Below, in pieces: positions 20,767-30,949 of a DNA stretch of 64,000 bases (the stretch's first letter is position 1; the number at the start of each line of letters is the position of its first letter). The position numbers were made by a program, and so were the translations under genes. The stretch spans positions 338,404 to 402,403 of the forward strand of contig JFNU01000202.1 of assembly GCA_000634515.1 (NCBI GenBank), in the 5' to 3' direction. The notes beneath the pieces are model-generated. The model saw only the letters and a list, made by a program, of their open reading frames with translations, searched no databases and was not told where the DNA came from. This DNA is from Prochlorococcus sp. scB245a_520K10. Its GTDB lineage: Bacteria > Cyanobacteriota > Cyanobacteriia > PCC-6307 > Cyanobiaceae.

Positions 20767-22035
20767 TTATGAGAGTTTTCTTAATGAATTAAAAATTATA
20801 TAAGCAAGTTTCTTAGCAGCACCTTTACTCCCTCTTTCTTTAAGCAAATTATCACTAATACTTTTTAATCTATTCTTATTTTTAATTAGAAATAATACTT
20901 CTTTTGCAATTTCTCTAGGCGAAATATTTCCTATCCTTTCTGGGACAATAAATTTTTTTGCTTTAATATTTGGCCAAGCAAAAAATTTCTTTTTTTTTAA
21001 ATATAAAGATTTAACTATAAAAGTCAGAAATTTATTTATAAATGAAATTTTTCCAATTACTCCAAAAATGCCATCCCAAGCATTCATCATATTTAAATGT
21101 TGAGTTGGGAGTAAAACTAACATTGGAAGAGAAATTGCAGCTAATTCTGCAGTATTTGCTCCCACAGTTGTAATCGCTAGATCACATTCTTTTAGTATTT
21201 CATAGCAAGGATTTTTCTCAATTAGATAAATTTTTGTATTGTTTGATGTTTCAATAACAGAATCAAAAAAGGGGTCTTGAATGTTCTTAATTGTTTTGAT
21301 TTTTGATGAGTAATATTTTGTAATAGGATTTTTTTCACTTTGGAAGAATAAATATTCACTTTTATTGGTGGTTGGGGCAATGGGGATTATAAAATTTATA
21401 TTTTGATTTTTTCTAGCTATATGATCAGCTAACTCTAAGAAAAATGGAATTCCAATAGAGAGCTTGGCTTTTTTAGAGCCAGGCAATAAGGCAAGGTATT
21501 TTTTTTCTTTATTTTTTAATGATATTTCACTATTTAGTTTGATATCTGCCATTAAATCACCTATTACTTGACATTTATTTTTATGTCTTTTAGGAATTAA
21601 TTCTTTCACTTTTTTATTCATAGCTGCAATTTCGTTTGTCCATTGAGGCCATCTTGAAATCCACTCAGCATATGTGATGTTCATATAACCTAATCTTTTA
21701 GCTAATAAAATGCTCCAAAATTGATCTCCCCCAAGGAAGATAACTATACCTTTTTTTGGCCAATGAGCAAAAGAAAATGGTTTTATTAATAATTTCCAAA
21801 AACAGTTTGATTTTGTTATCAATTCGAATTTATTCCATGAATTTGCAACTGTGTATTCTTTACCAGTCGCATTTGGGCAAGGAACTAGGATTAACCTAAG
21901 AATTAAATCTAGTTTATCGGTATCACATAAGGATTTATTTATTTTGTAAAGTTCTTCTACTACAGGTCTTACCCATGTAGCTAATTCTCCAGGACCATTA
22001 GAAACTATAACTACTGCAAGTGATTTTTTTTTCAT
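20767..22035 (-). CDS. Lipid-A-disaccharide synthase-like / DUF-type glycosyltransferase
   Basis: MKKKSLAVVIVSNGPGELATWVRPVVEEL..., LLPGSKKAKLSIGIPFFLELAD, TTVGANTAELAA. The track ORF to 22158 reads through a tRNA gene; true start is 22035 or 22056. Confidence 0.75.
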   Translation of the reverse strand: MKKKSLAVVIVSNGPGELATWVRPVVEELYKINKSLCDTDKLDLILRLILVPCPNATGKEYTVANSWNKFELITKSNCFWKLLIKPFSFAHWPKKGIVIFLGGDQFWSILLAKRLGYMNITYAEWISRWPQWTNEIAAMNKKVKELIPKRHKNKCQVIGDLMADIKLNSEISLKNKEKKYLALLPGSKKAKLSIGIPFFLELADHIARKNQNINFIIPIAPTTNKSEYLFFQSEKNPITKYYSSKIKTIKNIQDPFFDSVIETSNNTKIYLIEKNPCYEILKECDLAITTVGANTAELAAISLPMLVLLPTQHLNMMNAWDGIFGVIGKISFINKFLTFIVKSLYLKKKKFFAWPNIKAKKFIVPERIGNISPREIAKEVLFLIKNKNRLKSISDNLLKERGSKGAAKKLAYIIFNSLRKLS

Positions 22036-22060
22036 TGCAGTTAAACCAGAATACATTAAA

Positions 22061-22142
22061 TGCGGACGGCGAGACTTGAACTCGCAAGGCCTAAGCCACA
22101 CGCTCCTTAGACGTGCGCGTCTACCAATTCCGCCACGTCCGC
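22061..22142 (-). tRNA. tRNA-Leu, anticodon read as AAG
   Basis: Acceptor GCGGACG/CGTCCGC, D-arm TGGCGGAATTGGTAGACGCG, anticodon arm CACGT-CTAAGGA-GCGTG, T-arm GCGAG-TTCAAGT-CTCGC, variable arm as in class II tRNA; 82 nt. Confidence 0.93.
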
Positions 22143-22403
22143 AAAGGGTTTTTGGCAACCGGCGGCTGTCTAAACCTTAAAAATATCATACATTATTGAC
22201 TGAAATAAGAATGCATTTTCCAGAGAGATTTTTGAAGGTTTTGAATTATTTTTCTATTGCATAAAACAAATATTTATACATATATAACGTTCTAGGTTGT
22301 ATTGTAAAAAATGTCCTCTGATTACTAAAAAAATTTTGTTAATTATTTTGGCAAATAATTTTTTATTTTAAGTCATTTTCACTCCTTCAATTTAATTTAT
22401 ATA

Positions 22404-23753
22404 ATGGTTGAAAAAGTTTTAATTGCTAATCGTGGAGAAATAGCTTTACGAATTGTCAGAAGTTGTAGAGAACTAGGTATTGCAACAGTAGCAGTTTTTA
22501 GCACAGTAGATAAAAAAGCATTGCACGTCCAGCTTGCCGATGAAGCTGTTTGTGTTGGGGACTCGTTGAGTAATAAGAGTTATTTAAATATTCCAAATAT
22601 ACTTGCTGCTGCTACATCGAGAGGGGTTGATGCTATTCATCCTGGTTATGGATTTCTTGCTGAAAATGATAAATTTGCTGAGATGTGTAATGATCATGGC
22701 ATTATTTTTATTGGCCCATCTCCTAAAGCTATTAGATCTATGGGAGATAAATCTACAGCTAAAGAAACTATGGAAGCAGTAGGGGTCCCAACAGTACCTG
22801 GAAGTAAAGGCTTGCTATCTAATGTTGATGAGGCTTATAAATTGGCAGATGATATTGGCTATCCGGTAATTATCAAAGCGACTGCTGGAGGAGGTGGAAG
22901 AGGTATGAGGTTGGTTGAAAAAGCTGATAATCTAGAAAAAATGTTTAAAGCAGCTCAAGGTGAAGCAGAAGCAGCTTTTGGTAATGATGGTCTATACATG
23001 GAGAAATTCATAAAGAATCCAAGACATGTAGAAATTCAAATTTTGGCAGATAGGTCCGGTAATGTTGTTCATTTAGGAGAGCGAGATTGTTCAGTTCAAA
23101 GAAGACATCAGAAGTTATTGGAAGAGTCTCCTAGTCCTGCGATTAATACTGAACTAAGAAAAAAAATGGGAAATGCAGCTATTGCCGCTGCAAAAAGTAT
23201 TAGTTACGAAGGCGCTGGTACAGTTGAATTTTTAGTTGATGATGATAATAATTTTTATTTCATGGAAATGAATACTAGGATTCAAGTTGAACATCCTGTC
23301 ACAGAAATGGTTACAGGGGTTGACTTAATAGCTGAGCAAATTAAAATCGCAAGCGGTTCTAACTTGGAATTTAATCAAGATGATATACATTTAAATGGTC
23401 ATGCCATTGAATGTAGAATAAACGCCGAAGATCCTTCTCATAATTTTCGGCCATCACCTGGAAAAATAACTGGTTGGCTTCCTCCTGGTGGCCCGGGAGT
23501 CAGAGTGGATAGTCATGTTTATACCGGTTACGAAATACCACCATTTTATGACTCTTTAATTGGTAAATTAATAGTCTGGGGAAAAGATCGTAATACTGCA
23601 ATTAAACGTATGAATAGAGCTTTAAATGAATGTGCAGTAACTGGAATTCCTACTACAATTAATTTTCATTTAACCTTACTGAATAAAGTTAAATTTAAGG
23701 AAGGTAAAATACATACTAAATATGTTGAAGAAGAATTATTACCAAATTACTGA
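22404..23753 (+). CDS. accC: Acetyl-CoA carboxylase biotin carboxylase subunit
   Basis: 449 aa; [45 protein letters not shown]. Confidence 0.97.
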   Translation: MVEKVLIANRGEIALRIVRSCRELGIATVAVFSTVDKKALHVQLADEAVCVGDSLSNKSYLNIPNILAAATSRGVDAIHPGYGFLAENDKFAEMCNDHGIIFIGPSPKAIRSMGDKSTAKETMEAVGVPTVPGSKGLLSNVDEAYKLADDIGYPVIIKATAGGGGRGMRLVEKADNLEKMFKAAQGEAEAAFGNDGLYMEKFIKNPRHVEIQILADRSGNVVHLGERDCSVQRRHQKLLEESPSPAINTELRKKMGNAAIAAAKSISYEGAGTVEFLVDDDNNFYFMEMNTRIQVEHPVTEMVTGVDLIAEQIKIASGSNLEFNQDDIHLNGHAIECRINAEDPSHNFRPSPGKITGWLPPGGPGVRVDSHVYTGYEIPPFYDSLIGKLIVWGKDRNTAIKRMNRALNECAVTGIPTTINFHLTLLNKVKFKEGKIHTKYVEEELLPNY

Positions 23754-23771
23754 GGATTAATTAAAAGATAA

Positions 23772-24086
23772 CTAGGTGATATGAGTATGTAATGCAAGTT
23801 TTATAAGCCCTTGTTGACCAACTAAAATTTCTCTTAAAAAACTTATAACTCCAATCCAAATTACGGGTCCTACATCAACTCCTCCTATAGGGGGAATTAA
23901 TTTTCTCGTTAAATTAAGGATAGAGCTTGAAGGTATAGAAATTAATAACCACAAACCTTTATTTAATTCAATTTTTGGATACCAAGTAAGAATTAATCTT
24001 ATTAAAAAAACTATAGTTAAATATGATAGAGCAATTCCTAAACAAACATCTAAAATTTGGAGAGGGTTTTCAAACAAGGAAATCAC
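23772..24086 (-). CDS. YggT family membrane protein
   Basis: 104 aa; LTIVFLIRLILTWYP, LNLTRKLIPPIGGVDVGPVIWIGVISFLREIL. Confidence 0.85.
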   Translation of the reverse strand: MISLFENPLQILDVCLGIALSYLTIVFLIRLILTWYPKIELNKGLWLLISIPSSSILNLTRKLIPPIGGVDVGPVIWIGVISFLREILVGQQGLIKLALHTHIT

Positions 24087-24145
24087 AATTATTTAATTCA
24101 TCTTAATAAATAACCCATTGAATCGTATTTAATTCGTATTATAAA

Positions 24146-24352
24146 TTGAGAATTAAATATTTAAAAGTGTTTCAAATTTCAAATTTATTACTAGCTGCAG
24201 ATTTTTCTGCTGAAGTTGCAAATAATTCCGCAGTTGGAATGATAGGGAGTTTTATTGCAGCTGCTTTACTTATCGTTATTCCAGCTACTGCATTTTTAAT
24301 TTTTGTTAGTCAAAAAGACTCTCTTGATCGTACTTCTACTGGCAGACGCTAG
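24146..24352 (+). CDS. psbX: Photosystem II protein PsbX
   Basis: [29 protein letters not shown] matches PsbX ([16 protein letters not shown]...). Confidence 0.88.
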   Translation: MRIKYLKVFQISNLLLAADFSAEVANNSAVGMIGSFIAAALLIVIPATAFLIFVSQKDSLDRTSTGRR

Positions 24353-24432
24353 TTTTTGTAGAAGTTTTAAGTACACTATATATATAGGGTGATTTATATC
24401 TCCCTTTAAATCATAAATTTTGGAGAAAGAAT

Positions 24433-25359
24433 GTGGTCAATGCTAGTCTAAATTGGGCCAGTATTGTTGGTATAGTTCTTGCGGTATGCGGAGGTGGACT
24501 TTATTTTTTAAGGTCTTTTAAACCCGCATTAGCAAGAGATTATGATGTTTTCTTTGCCGCTATAGGACTTTTGTGCGGGGGAATATTATTTTTTCAAGGC
24601 TGGAGATTAGATCCTATCCTTCAGTTTGGTCAGTTTTTGTTGGCAGGAACTACAGTTTTTTTTGCATATGAAAGTGTTCGGTTGAGGGGAGTTGCTACTG
24701 ATCAAGCTAGAAGGTCATCTTATTTTGATGACGATTCTATTCCTGATGTCCCGAGAAATTCTAGAAGTCGATTTAATGAAGATTACGAAAGGTTTGAAGA
24801 ATCGGAAAGACCATCTAGAAGATTTAAACCTCAAGAAGATGAGTTTGAAGATGACTATATGGAAGAAAGATCTCGCAGAAGAAATGTTTCAAGAGCTATC
24901 CCTGCCTCTGCTGTAAGTAGAAGAAGGCCATCTTCAAGAGAAGCAAATCAGTTTAAAAATGATGAACCTATAAGAAGAAGGCAGACTTCTGAAGATAGAG
25001 ATAGTAAGGAATCCGCAAGAAATAATTTTGGCGAGAGACGCAACTCATCTCGCAATGAGGTTAAAACAGGGTCAAGACCCAGCATGAATCGGAGAGTATC
25101 TAGACAAGATAACATTTCTTCTTCTGATGATCCATCCCAGTTAAGAAAGAAATCTACAAGATCTTCTGTTAGGCAGCAAAGTGTAAAAGAGCAAGTAGAG
25201 GATGCATCATTTAAGGATGCTAATGCAGTAAAAAAACCTCGTGAGATTCGTAGAGTAAGCTCTTCATCTAGATCAAGCTCAAAAAATCAAAATAGTAGAT
25301 ACACAGTTGGAACAAACAAAAAGAAACCTAGAGATAACAGTTCTAGATTTGACGATTAA
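24433..25359 (+). CDS. Ycf66 family protein with Arg/Ser-rich C-terminal tail
   Basis: N-terminal membrane region NWASIVGIVLAVCGGGLYFLRSFKPALARDYDVFFAAIGLLCGGILFFQGWRLDPILQFGQ; GTG start. Confidence 0.85.
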   Translation: MVNASLNWASIVGIVLAVCGGGLYFLRSFKPALARDYDVFFAAIGLLCGGILFFQGWRLDPILQFGQFLLAGTTVFFAYESVRLRGVATDQARRSSYFDDDSIPDVPRNSRSRFNEDYERFEESERPSRRFKPQEDEFEDDYMEERSRRRNVSRAIPASAVSRRRPSSREANQFKNDEPIRRRQTSEDRDSKESARNNFGERRNSSRNEVKTGSRPSMNRRVSRQDNISSSDDPSQLRKKSTRSSVRQQSVKEQVEDASFKDANAVKKPREIRRVSSSSRSSSKNQNSRYTVGTNKKKPRDNSSRFDD

Positions 25360-25360
25360 T

Positions 25361-25636
25361 TTATAAGATGCCTGCCCATTGTAGAAATGGTTGCTGACTA
25401 AATAATTCAATCAATATTATTGCTAGGAATCCTATCATTGCGAATCTTCCATTAGTTATTTCCGAATAACTACTCCATCCAAATTTATATTCATCTTCTA
25501 TAAGTTTTGCTTTTTCATCAAGTTTATTATCTCCAGTTAGTTCATTGATATAATTTTCATTTTTCTGCTCTTCTGTAGAACTATCAGTCTCTAAATTTGT
25601 GACTTCTGAGTTAGTTTGTTCTTTTTTAGAATTCAT
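25361..25636 (-). CDS. High light-inducible (Hli/CAB-like) protein with extended N-terminus
   Basis: C-terminal FGWSSYSEITNGRFAMIGFLAIILIELFSQQPFLQWAG contains the ExxNGRxAM Hlip motif. Confidence 0.85.
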   Translation of the reverse strand: MNSKKEQTNSEVTNLETDSSTEEQKNENYINELTGDNKLDEKAKLIEDEYKFGWSSYSEITNGRFAMIGFLAIILIELFSQQPFLQWAGIL

Positions 25637-25644
25637 TTTTTTTG

Positions 25645-27627
25645 CTAATCCTTAAAATTATACTTATCAGACGTCAATAATTTCCAGTCTCCTTGCCCGT
25701 TTAATTCTAAAATATTTTCATGAAAATCTTTTAAGCTAGGTCTATGTCCAACACTAATAAGAGAAAGTTCTCGTTCTTTAAGTAAACCATATAGTTTTTT
25801 TTCAGTCTCAATATCTAATGCACTCGTTGCCTCATCGAGTACTGCAAATCTTGGAGAATTTAGTAAAAGCCTTGCAAAAGCTAATCTTTGTTGTTCGCCT
25901 AAAGAAAGAATTCTTGGCCAATCTTGTTTGATATCAAGATTAGGATAACGATCCACTAATGTTTTTAAATTAACTTCATGAAGTACAGAAGTAAGATGTT
26001 CATCACTAAATTTCTTAACTTCTGTGGGATAACATAATTGTTCTCGTAAAGAACCAAGCAACATATAAGGTTTTTGAGGTATGAACAATAATTCTCCAAT
26101 TTTTGGTTTTTTTATTACTCCATTGTCTGGTTCCCATAAACCACTAATCATCCTTAGTAAAGATGTTTTTCCACATCCAGAAGGTCCTACAACCAAAAGT
26201 GATTGATTATTCTCGATGCTTAAATTTAAATCTTTAATTATTGTTTTATTTGATCCTGGTGGGCAAAGGTCAGCATTATTAATGAGAATTGACGGATAAT
26301 CTGAAATGATGTTTTGATTGCTTGTAGGATTAGTTTGACTAATGGATTCGACTTTGGATTGGAACCCTTCTAATCTGCCTATCCCAGCAGTAAATTTTGC
26401 AAGCTCTTCTATTTGATTAACAATGAAAAATAGCGAACCTTCTACCATTCCAAATGCAAAGCTTGCTTGAATAAAGCGTCCATAATCAATATCACCTTTA
26501 AAGTAAGGGATTGCCATTATTAAGTATGGAAAGAAATTTCCAGCATAATTAATGGATCTCCTCATTACGTCAATAATTACTCTCCATATAATCAGTAAAT
26601 TAAAATTTCTAACCACTTCTCCTAATCGTCTTTCAGTTTCACTTTGTTCAGGATTCTCACCAGAGTAAAAGGCTATTGATTCAGCATTATCTCTAATGTG
26701 TACTAAGCCATATCGAAAATCAGCTTCGTATCTGAGTTGATCAAAGTCTATTTTTACAAGATTTTTACCAGCAATTAAAAGGATAGAAGTTGCAAAAGTA
26801 GCGTAACCAAATAAAGAAAAAGTAAGTGTTGTGCTGATACTCCATAAAATAAGAATATTAAGTGAAAATGTTAGTAGTGCATCAAAAATACCTAATGTAA
26901 AAGAAAGACTTTGCCCAGTAAAAGCTCGGGTATCATCTGTGATTCTTTGATCAGGATTATCTACATCAGTTTGTTCTTCATCATTGGGATTTAATTGGTA
27001 ATAAGCTTTATTAGTCATGTAATCTTTGACTAAACTTTTTGAAAGCCATTCTCTCCAAATTATTCCTAATTTATAAGTAAAAAATATTTGTGAAACACGT
27101 ATTGGTAGGGCCACAGCGAAACAACAAGCATAAATCCCTAATATCCGATAAAATCCATCTTCTTGTTTTTCTACCAAAGCATTTGTTAAATCTCTTGCTA
27201 TAAATCCTATTCCTGCGTTTATTCCGTTTACAGCTAAAAGCATTAATACAATTATTGCTAAGAATAACCAATGTAACCACCTACGGTTTTTCAATTGACG
27301 TCTTAAGCTAAAAAAACTTCCTGATCCAATCAAAAATAATGTAGAGAAAAGTAATCCCCAGCTACCACCCCAAATTAAATTTACAGTACTTACTACACCT
27401 CCGAAATACTTTTCAAGAAAAATTGGTTGAAAGCTTTCAAAAAAACTGATTATTCCTGTAAGACCAACAAGTACTACTCCACCAACACAAAATAAAAGCG
27501 ATATCAAAAGCCATATGAATTGAAATCCATTACATTGATCTATTGGGAGAAAAAATGGCTGTGATAACTTCCTTAATTTTTGTAATTGATAAAATATTTT
27601 AGATTTATTTTTAACGGCTTTATTCAT
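25645..27627 (-). CDS. SbmA/BacA-like (ABCD-type) fused permease/ATP-binding ABC transporter
   Basis: 660 aa; TM region with NPDQRITDD motif, Walker A VVGPSGCGKTSLLRMISGLW, LSLGEQQRLAFARLLL, FAVLDEATSALD. Confidence 0.9.
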   Translation of the reverse strand: MNKAVKNKSKIFYQLQKLRKLSQPFFLPIDQCNGFQFIWLLISLLFCVGGVVLVGLTGIISFFESFQPIFLEKYFGGVVSTVNLIWGGSWGLLFSTLFLIGSGSFFSLRRQLKNRRWLHWLFLAIIVLMLLAVNGINAGIGFIARDLTNALVEKQEDGFYRILGIYACCFAVALPIRVSQIFFTYKLGIIWREWLSKSLVKDYMTNKAYYQLNPNDEEQTDVDNPDQRITDDTRAFTGQSLSFTLGIFDALLTFSLNILILWSISTTLTFSLFGYATFATSILLIAGKNLVKIDFDQLRYEADFRYGLVHIRDNAESIAFYSGENPEQSETERRLGEVVRNFNLLIIWRVIIDVMRRSINYAGNFFPYLIMAIPYFKGDIDYGRFIQASFAFGMVEGSLFFIVNQIEELAKFTAGIGRLEGFQSKVESISQTNPTSNQNIISDYPSILINNADLCPPGSNKTIIKDLNLSIENNQSLLVVGPSGCGKTSLLRMISGLWEPDNGVIKKPKIGELLFIPQKPYMLLGSLREQLCYPTEVKKFSDEHLTSVLHEVNLKTLVDRYPNLDIKQDWPRILSLGEQQRLAFARLLLNSPRFAVLDEATSALDIETEKKLYGLLKERELSLISVGHRPSLKDFHENILELNGQGDWKLLTSDKYNFKD

Positions 27628-27669
27628 TACTCTACAATTTCTATAAAATAAATTATATCTCTTAGAAGT

Positions 27670-27948
27670 CTATTGACCAAAGCCTATAAATGAAAGTGCC
27701 CAGTCAGGTAAATTTAAGTAATTCAAGATTGCGGCATCAAACTCATGAACTTTTGCAAAAGATTTATCTAAAGCCCACCATAGAAGAAAAGGTAAGTTAA
27801 ATAAAATTTGTAATTGCCATTTATAAGTTAAAATGCTCCAAATTTTTATTAACTTAGTTCTGAGTGAATCATCCAATTCTTCCCAATTTTTTGAGATTAA
27901 ATTTAATAAATTTTTGGATCCTGTATTTATTGAATCTGGTGTATTCAT
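27670..27948 (-). CDS. Conserved hypothetical small protein
   Basis: 92 aa intact ORF with hydrophobic segment LQILFNLPFLLWWAL, co-oriented with neighbours. Confidence 0.6.
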   Translation of the reverse strand: MNTPDSINTGSKNLLNLISKNWEELDDSLRTKLIKIWSILTYKWQLQILFNLPFLLWWALDKSFAKVHEFDAAILNYLNLPDWALSFIGFGQ

Positions 27949-27995
27949 TTTGCTTTTTATTTATTTATAACCCATAAATATTTCTTTCGAGAGTT

Positions 27996-28337
27996 TTAAC
28001 CTGGAGGCCAATTCATTTTTCTTCCAGATAAAAAATGAATATGTAAATGAAAAACTGTTTGTCCTGATTCTGCTCCAGTATTAATTACTGTTCTCCAATT
28101 AGTTAAATTTTTTGATTTAGCTAATTTGCTACCCACAAATAGTAAATGCCCTAATAAAGTTGCATCTTCTTCAATACATTCTAATAAACTGATAATTGGC
28201 TTTTTGGGAATCACTAAAAAATGTACTGGAGCTTGCGCTTGAATATCATTAAAAGCAATACAAAACTCGTCTTCATAAAGCTTTTCACAGGGAATTTCTT
28301 TATTAATTATTTTTTGAAATATTGTAGTTTCAGTCAT
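27996..28337 (-). CDS. HIT family (HinT-like) nucleotide-binding protein
   Basis: 113 aa; TIFQKIINKEIPCEKLYED, GQTVFHLHIHFLSGR (HxHxH). Confidence 0.95.
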   Translation of the reverse strand: MTETTIFQKIINKEIPCEKLYEDEFCIAFNDIQAQAPVHFLVIPKKPIISLLECIEEDATLLGHLLFVGSKLAKSKNLTNWRTVINTGAESGQTVFHLHIHFLSGRKMNWPPG

Positions 28338-28341
28338 TAAA

Positions 28342-28947
28342 TTAATTAATAGAAATAACGTCTTTTTCGTTAAACCCTTCTTTTAAGAGTTCTTTGTTTA
28401 AATCCTCTTTAGATGTAACTCTATCAACAAATAATATTCCATTTAAGTGATCCATTTCGTGTTGAATACACCTTGCAAGAAGTCCATCTGCTTTCATTTT
28501 ACGTGGTCTACCCATTTCATCTCTAAATTTTAATTTTATAGTTGATGGTCTCACTACATTTAAATAGACACCAGGTATGCTCAAGCAGCCTTCTTCGTAT
28601 GAATTGAGGGTTGTTCCATAGTCTGCAATTTCTGGATTGATTAATATTAAAGGTTCTGCTGCTGAATCTTCAAAATTTATATCTATTACAAGAAGCTCTT
28701 TGTTAATTCCAATTTGAGGTGCTGCAAGTCCAATTCCTTTAGCTGCATACATGCTTTGAAGCATTTCTCTAGCAAGTTTTCTTATTGATTCATCAACCTT
28801 AGTTATTCTTTTGGAATTTTGTCTTAATACATCGTCACCAAGTTTATAAATGTTTAGGGATGGATTACCTGTTTGTTCTTTTGCAATTTTTTCCGAGTCC
28901 CCATTTGTTCTTGACTTTTTTGCAAGTTGTGAAAAATGGTTTGCCAC
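28342..28947 (-). CDS. def: Peptide deformylase
   Basis: 201 aa; GIGLAAPQIG, EGCLSIPG, QHEMDHLNGILF. Confidence 0.97.
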   Translation of the reverse strand: MANHFSQLAKKSRTNGDSEKIAKEQTGNPSLNIYKLGDDVLRQNSKRITKVDESIRKLAREMLQSMYAAKGIGLAAPQIGINKELLVIDINFEDSAAEPLILINPEIADYGTTLNSYEEGCLSIPGVYLNVVRPSTIKLKFRDEMGRPRKMKADGLLARCIQHEMDHLNGILFVDRVTSKEDLNKELLKEGFNEKDVISIN

Positions 28948-29023
28948 GTTAAAAAAGTTTTTAGTAAAGAGTTTAGCTATAAAAATACTAGCACTTTAAT
29001 TTACTTTCTTTATAGTTTTTTAA

Positions 29024-30949
29024 ATGAGTAATAATGATAAGTTAAAAGTTAGGAAAAATGCAACTAGAAAGACTGCTTTTAAGGAATTAACCATTGTTAG
29101 GGATACCATTTTTTGGATTGATGTTGTGGCTGAAGGTCAAAATGAAAATGCTATTTATGCAAGACCATTTAATTTAAAAGATGCATTACCTCAAAAATTA
29201 ACTAGTAAAAAATATAAAATTAAAAATAATTTTCACGGATATGGTGGCAAATCTTATAGGTGTATAGATTTTAAAAATAATTTTTATTTGATATGGATTG
29301 ATCAGTTAACAAACGCAGTATGGTTTCAAATTTTTAAAGAAGTATCATCAAAGGATAGAGGTCAAGATAAGTATCTTGATTCAGTTCAAGAACCTAGACA
29401 ACTATCTAAATCGATTCAAGGAAATTTCGATTCTTCATTTGTTATTACTGAAAATTATTTTTTGTATGGAATTTGTGAAATAAATAACAGAGATTATTTA
29501 TTTTCTTTAAACCTAAAAAAAACTAAACAAGATATTCATCAAATAAAAAAATTTAAAAATTTCGCTGGAGAATTATCTTCTAATTATTCTGCTAACTTAC
29601 TTTCTTGGATCGAATGGGACTCTCCATACATGCCCTGGGATAAAAATGATTTATTTTTTGCTCAAATAGACTTAGATGGAGAGATAAAAAAAATAAAAAA
29701 ATTCTCAAATAAGCTTATCAATGCCAAAAAAAACGTTTCTTTTTTTCAACCCTATTGGATCAGTGAAACACTTTTAGTATGCTCTGAAGATAGTTCTGGA
29801 TGGTGGAACTTATTGTTTTTAGATGTTAGTGAAATCGAGAGTATTTTTATTAAAAAAAGAGTAGAGAGAAATTTGATTGAATATGGAGTACCGCAATGGG
29901 TCTCGGGAATATCATTCTTTTCAGGGGATAAAAAAAATTTATTTTGTTTAGCAAAAAAAGAGAATACTTTAATACTGGAACAATATAAAGATCTTGAATT
30001 AGTTAAAGAATTTCCTACTCCTTTTACCTCGATAAGTGATTTCAGTGTTTTTCGGAATAAAGTTCTTTTAAAAGGATATGGATCTGATTTTTTGGGAATT
30101 GTGGTTGAAATTGATTTTGCAAAAAAACTTTTATCAAATTTTTCTGAGCAGATATATATTGATCATATAAAATATTCTTCCAAACCTGAAACATTTTGGT
30201 TTAAAGGGTTTGAAGATAAAATTACTCATTCTTTTCTTTATAGACCGTTTGTTGATAATTTCAGAAAGCCACCACTTCTTGTTAGAGCGCATAGTGGACC
30301 AACTTCATTTTTTGATGGATCTTATAATTCTGAAGTTCAATATTGGTCGTCGAAGGGATTTTTTGTTGCTGAAGTAAATTATGGAGGATCATCAGGATTT
30401 GGTAAGGCATATAGAGATAGATTGCATCATAAATGGGGTATTGTTGATTCTTATGATTGCAAGGCACTAGCTCTTGAATTAATCAAATCAGATCTAGTTG
30501 ATAGTGAGAAAGTGGTAATTTTTGGTAATAGTGCCGGTGGTTTAACTGCCCTGAATTGTCTGTTATATGGGTCTATATTTACAGCTGCAATTTGTAAATA
30601 TCCTGTTATTGATTTGAAGGATATGCATTACAACACTCATAGGTTTGAAAAAGATTATTTAAATTTTTTGGTAGGAAATTATGAAAAAAATTATGAGAAT
30701 TATATAAATAGATCGCCAATAAATCACATTAATAAAATAAAAAAACCTATCTTATTGTTTCATGGAAAAAAAGATACAGTTATTTCGTATAAACAAACTT
30801 TAAAAATTCAAGAAATTTTGCTTCAAAATAATAAATATTCAGAAGTTATGTTTTTTGAAAATGAAGGGCATGGGTTTAAAAATATTGAAAATAAAGAAGT
30901 CGTAATGCAAAAATCTCAGGAATTTTTAAAAAATGCTTTGAATATTTAA
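29024..30949 (+). CDS. Prolyl oligopeptidase family (S9) peptidase
   Basis: 641 aa; GNSAGG nucleophile motif, HGKKDTVI, EGHGF, preceding beta-propeller-like region. Confidence 0.9.
   Translation: MSNNDKLKVRKNATRKTAFKELTIVRDTIFWIDVVAEGQNENAIYARPFNLKDALPQKLTSKKYKIKNNFHGYGGKSYRCIDFKNNFYLIWIDQLTNAVWFQIFKEVSSKDRGQDKYLDSVQEPRQLSKSIQGNFDSSFVITENYFLYGICEINNRDYLFSLNLKKTKQDIHQIKKFKNFAGELSSNYSANLLSWIEWDSPYMPWDKNDLFFAQIDLDGEIKKIKKFSNKLINAKKNVSFFQPYWISETLLVCSEDSSGWWNLLFLDVSEIESIFIKKRVERNLIEYGVPQWVSGISFFSGDKKNLFCLAKKENTLILEQYKDLELVKEFPTPFTSISDFSVFRNKVLLKGYGSDFLGIVVEIDFAKKLLSNFSEQIYIDHIKYSSKPETFWFKGFEDKITHSFLYRPFVDNFRKPPLLVRAHSGPTSFFDGSYNSEVQYWSSKGFFVAEVNYGGSSGFGKAYRDRLHHKWGIVDSYDCKALALELIKSDLVDSEKVVIFGNSAGGLTALNCLLYGSIFTAAICKYPVIDLKDMHYNTHRFEKDYLNFLVGNYEKNYENYINRSPINHINKIKKPILLFHGKKDTVISYKQTLKIQEILLQNNKYSEVMFFENEGHGFKNIENKEVVMQKSQEFLKNALNI

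Noticed and set aside
22036-22158. N-terminal extension MPKTLCGRGGIGRRARLRSVWLRPCEFKSRRPHLMYSGLTA of the 463-aa ORF
   Set aside because: It is the translation of the tRNA-Leu gene plus a short spacer; the protein most likely starts at 22035 or 22056.
24353-24432. AT-rich palindromic stretch (ctatatatatag) and AGGG...CCCT arms between psbX and ycf66
   Set aside because: Arms of four bases in very AT-rich sequence are expected by chance; no convincing terminator or riboswitch.
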